NCBI GenBank assembly: GCA_002049785.1
Contig: MUKB01000079.1
Coordinates: forward strand, 1 to 5,857
Length of the DNA stretch: 5,857 bases
DNA from: Caldifarciminota bacterium 4484_100
GTDB lineage: Bacteria > Hydrothermota > Tepidihabitantia > SM23-42
Direction: 5' to 3'
Position 1 is the stretch's first letter. Each line of letters opens with the position of its first letter. This document shows positions 5,734 through 5,857 of this stretch, piece by piece. The notes beneath the pieces are model-generated. The model saw only the letters and a list, made by a program, of their open reading frames with translations. It did no database searches and was not told the DNA's origin. Position numbers and translations under genes: made by a program.

Positions 5734-5857
5734 TGCCAAAGAAAGATAGAATCATCAGTGTCGATTTGGGAACAACAAAGGTGGCGGCGATCATCGCTGA
5801 AGTCGAGGATAATGATCTCAAGATAGTTGGTGTCGGCTCCACCCCATCATACGGATT
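5733..5857 (+). CDS. ftsA: FtsA, actin-like divisome protein (3' partial, N terminus only)
   Basis: FtsA tethers FtsZ filaments to the membrane and helps activate septal synthesis. Only 41 codons are visible before the window ends. They show the phosphate-1 loop of the actin/Hsp70 ATPase fold, SVDLGTTKVAAIIAE (residues 9-23), then KIVGVGSTPSYG (30-41), matching the FtsA pattern 'IGvG...S.G'. ATG 5733 overlaps the preceding TAA stop as TAATG and has an excellent ribosome binding site. The short 4-residue lead before the first strand residues is normal. MreB or DnaK would share the loop, but the second motif and the cluster position favour FtsA. Confidence 0.9.
   Translation, partial: MPKKDRIISVDLGTTKVAAIIAEVEDNDLKIVGVGSTPSYG

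Overview
The window is a slice of a bacterial division and cell wall (dcw) cluster, all on the + strand: the 3' part of murD, then ftsW, murG, murC, murB, a very small ftsQ-like gene, and the first 41 codons of ftsA. The genes run edge to edge. Every visible junction is an overlap of 1 to 20 bases, no gap is long enough for an internal promoter or terminator, and no RNA gene, mobile element, CRISPR array or long repeat was seen.

The products form one pathway. MurC, MurB and MurD are cytoplasmic steps building the UDP-MurNAc-peptide. MurG turns lipid I into lipid II at the inner face of the membrane. FtsW is the SEDS glycan polymerase of the septum. FtsQ and FtsA are divisome proteins. The order murD-ftsW-murG-murC-murB-ftsQ-ftsA resembles the classical cluster, with murB inside it and no ddl between murB and the ftsQ slot.

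The organism makes peptidoglycan and divides with FtsA. Proteins rich in Lys and Ile, moderate GC by eye, tight packing and several departures from textbook motifs suggest an uncultured or deep-branching lineage, possibly thermophilic. This is a weak inference; the taxon cannot be named from the sequence alone.

The most interesting region is 5422-5733. The gene in the ftsQ position encodes only about 103 residues: one membrane segment and what looks like the last part of the FtsQ beta domain, with no room for a POTRA domain. Its charge pattern also conflicts with the usual FtsQ orientation. The second point of interest is MurD, where an Asp regarded as invariant in Mur ligases is Asn and the adjoining Lys is Met, while the other active-site residues are kept. 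FtsW and MurG also carry changes in signature motifs.
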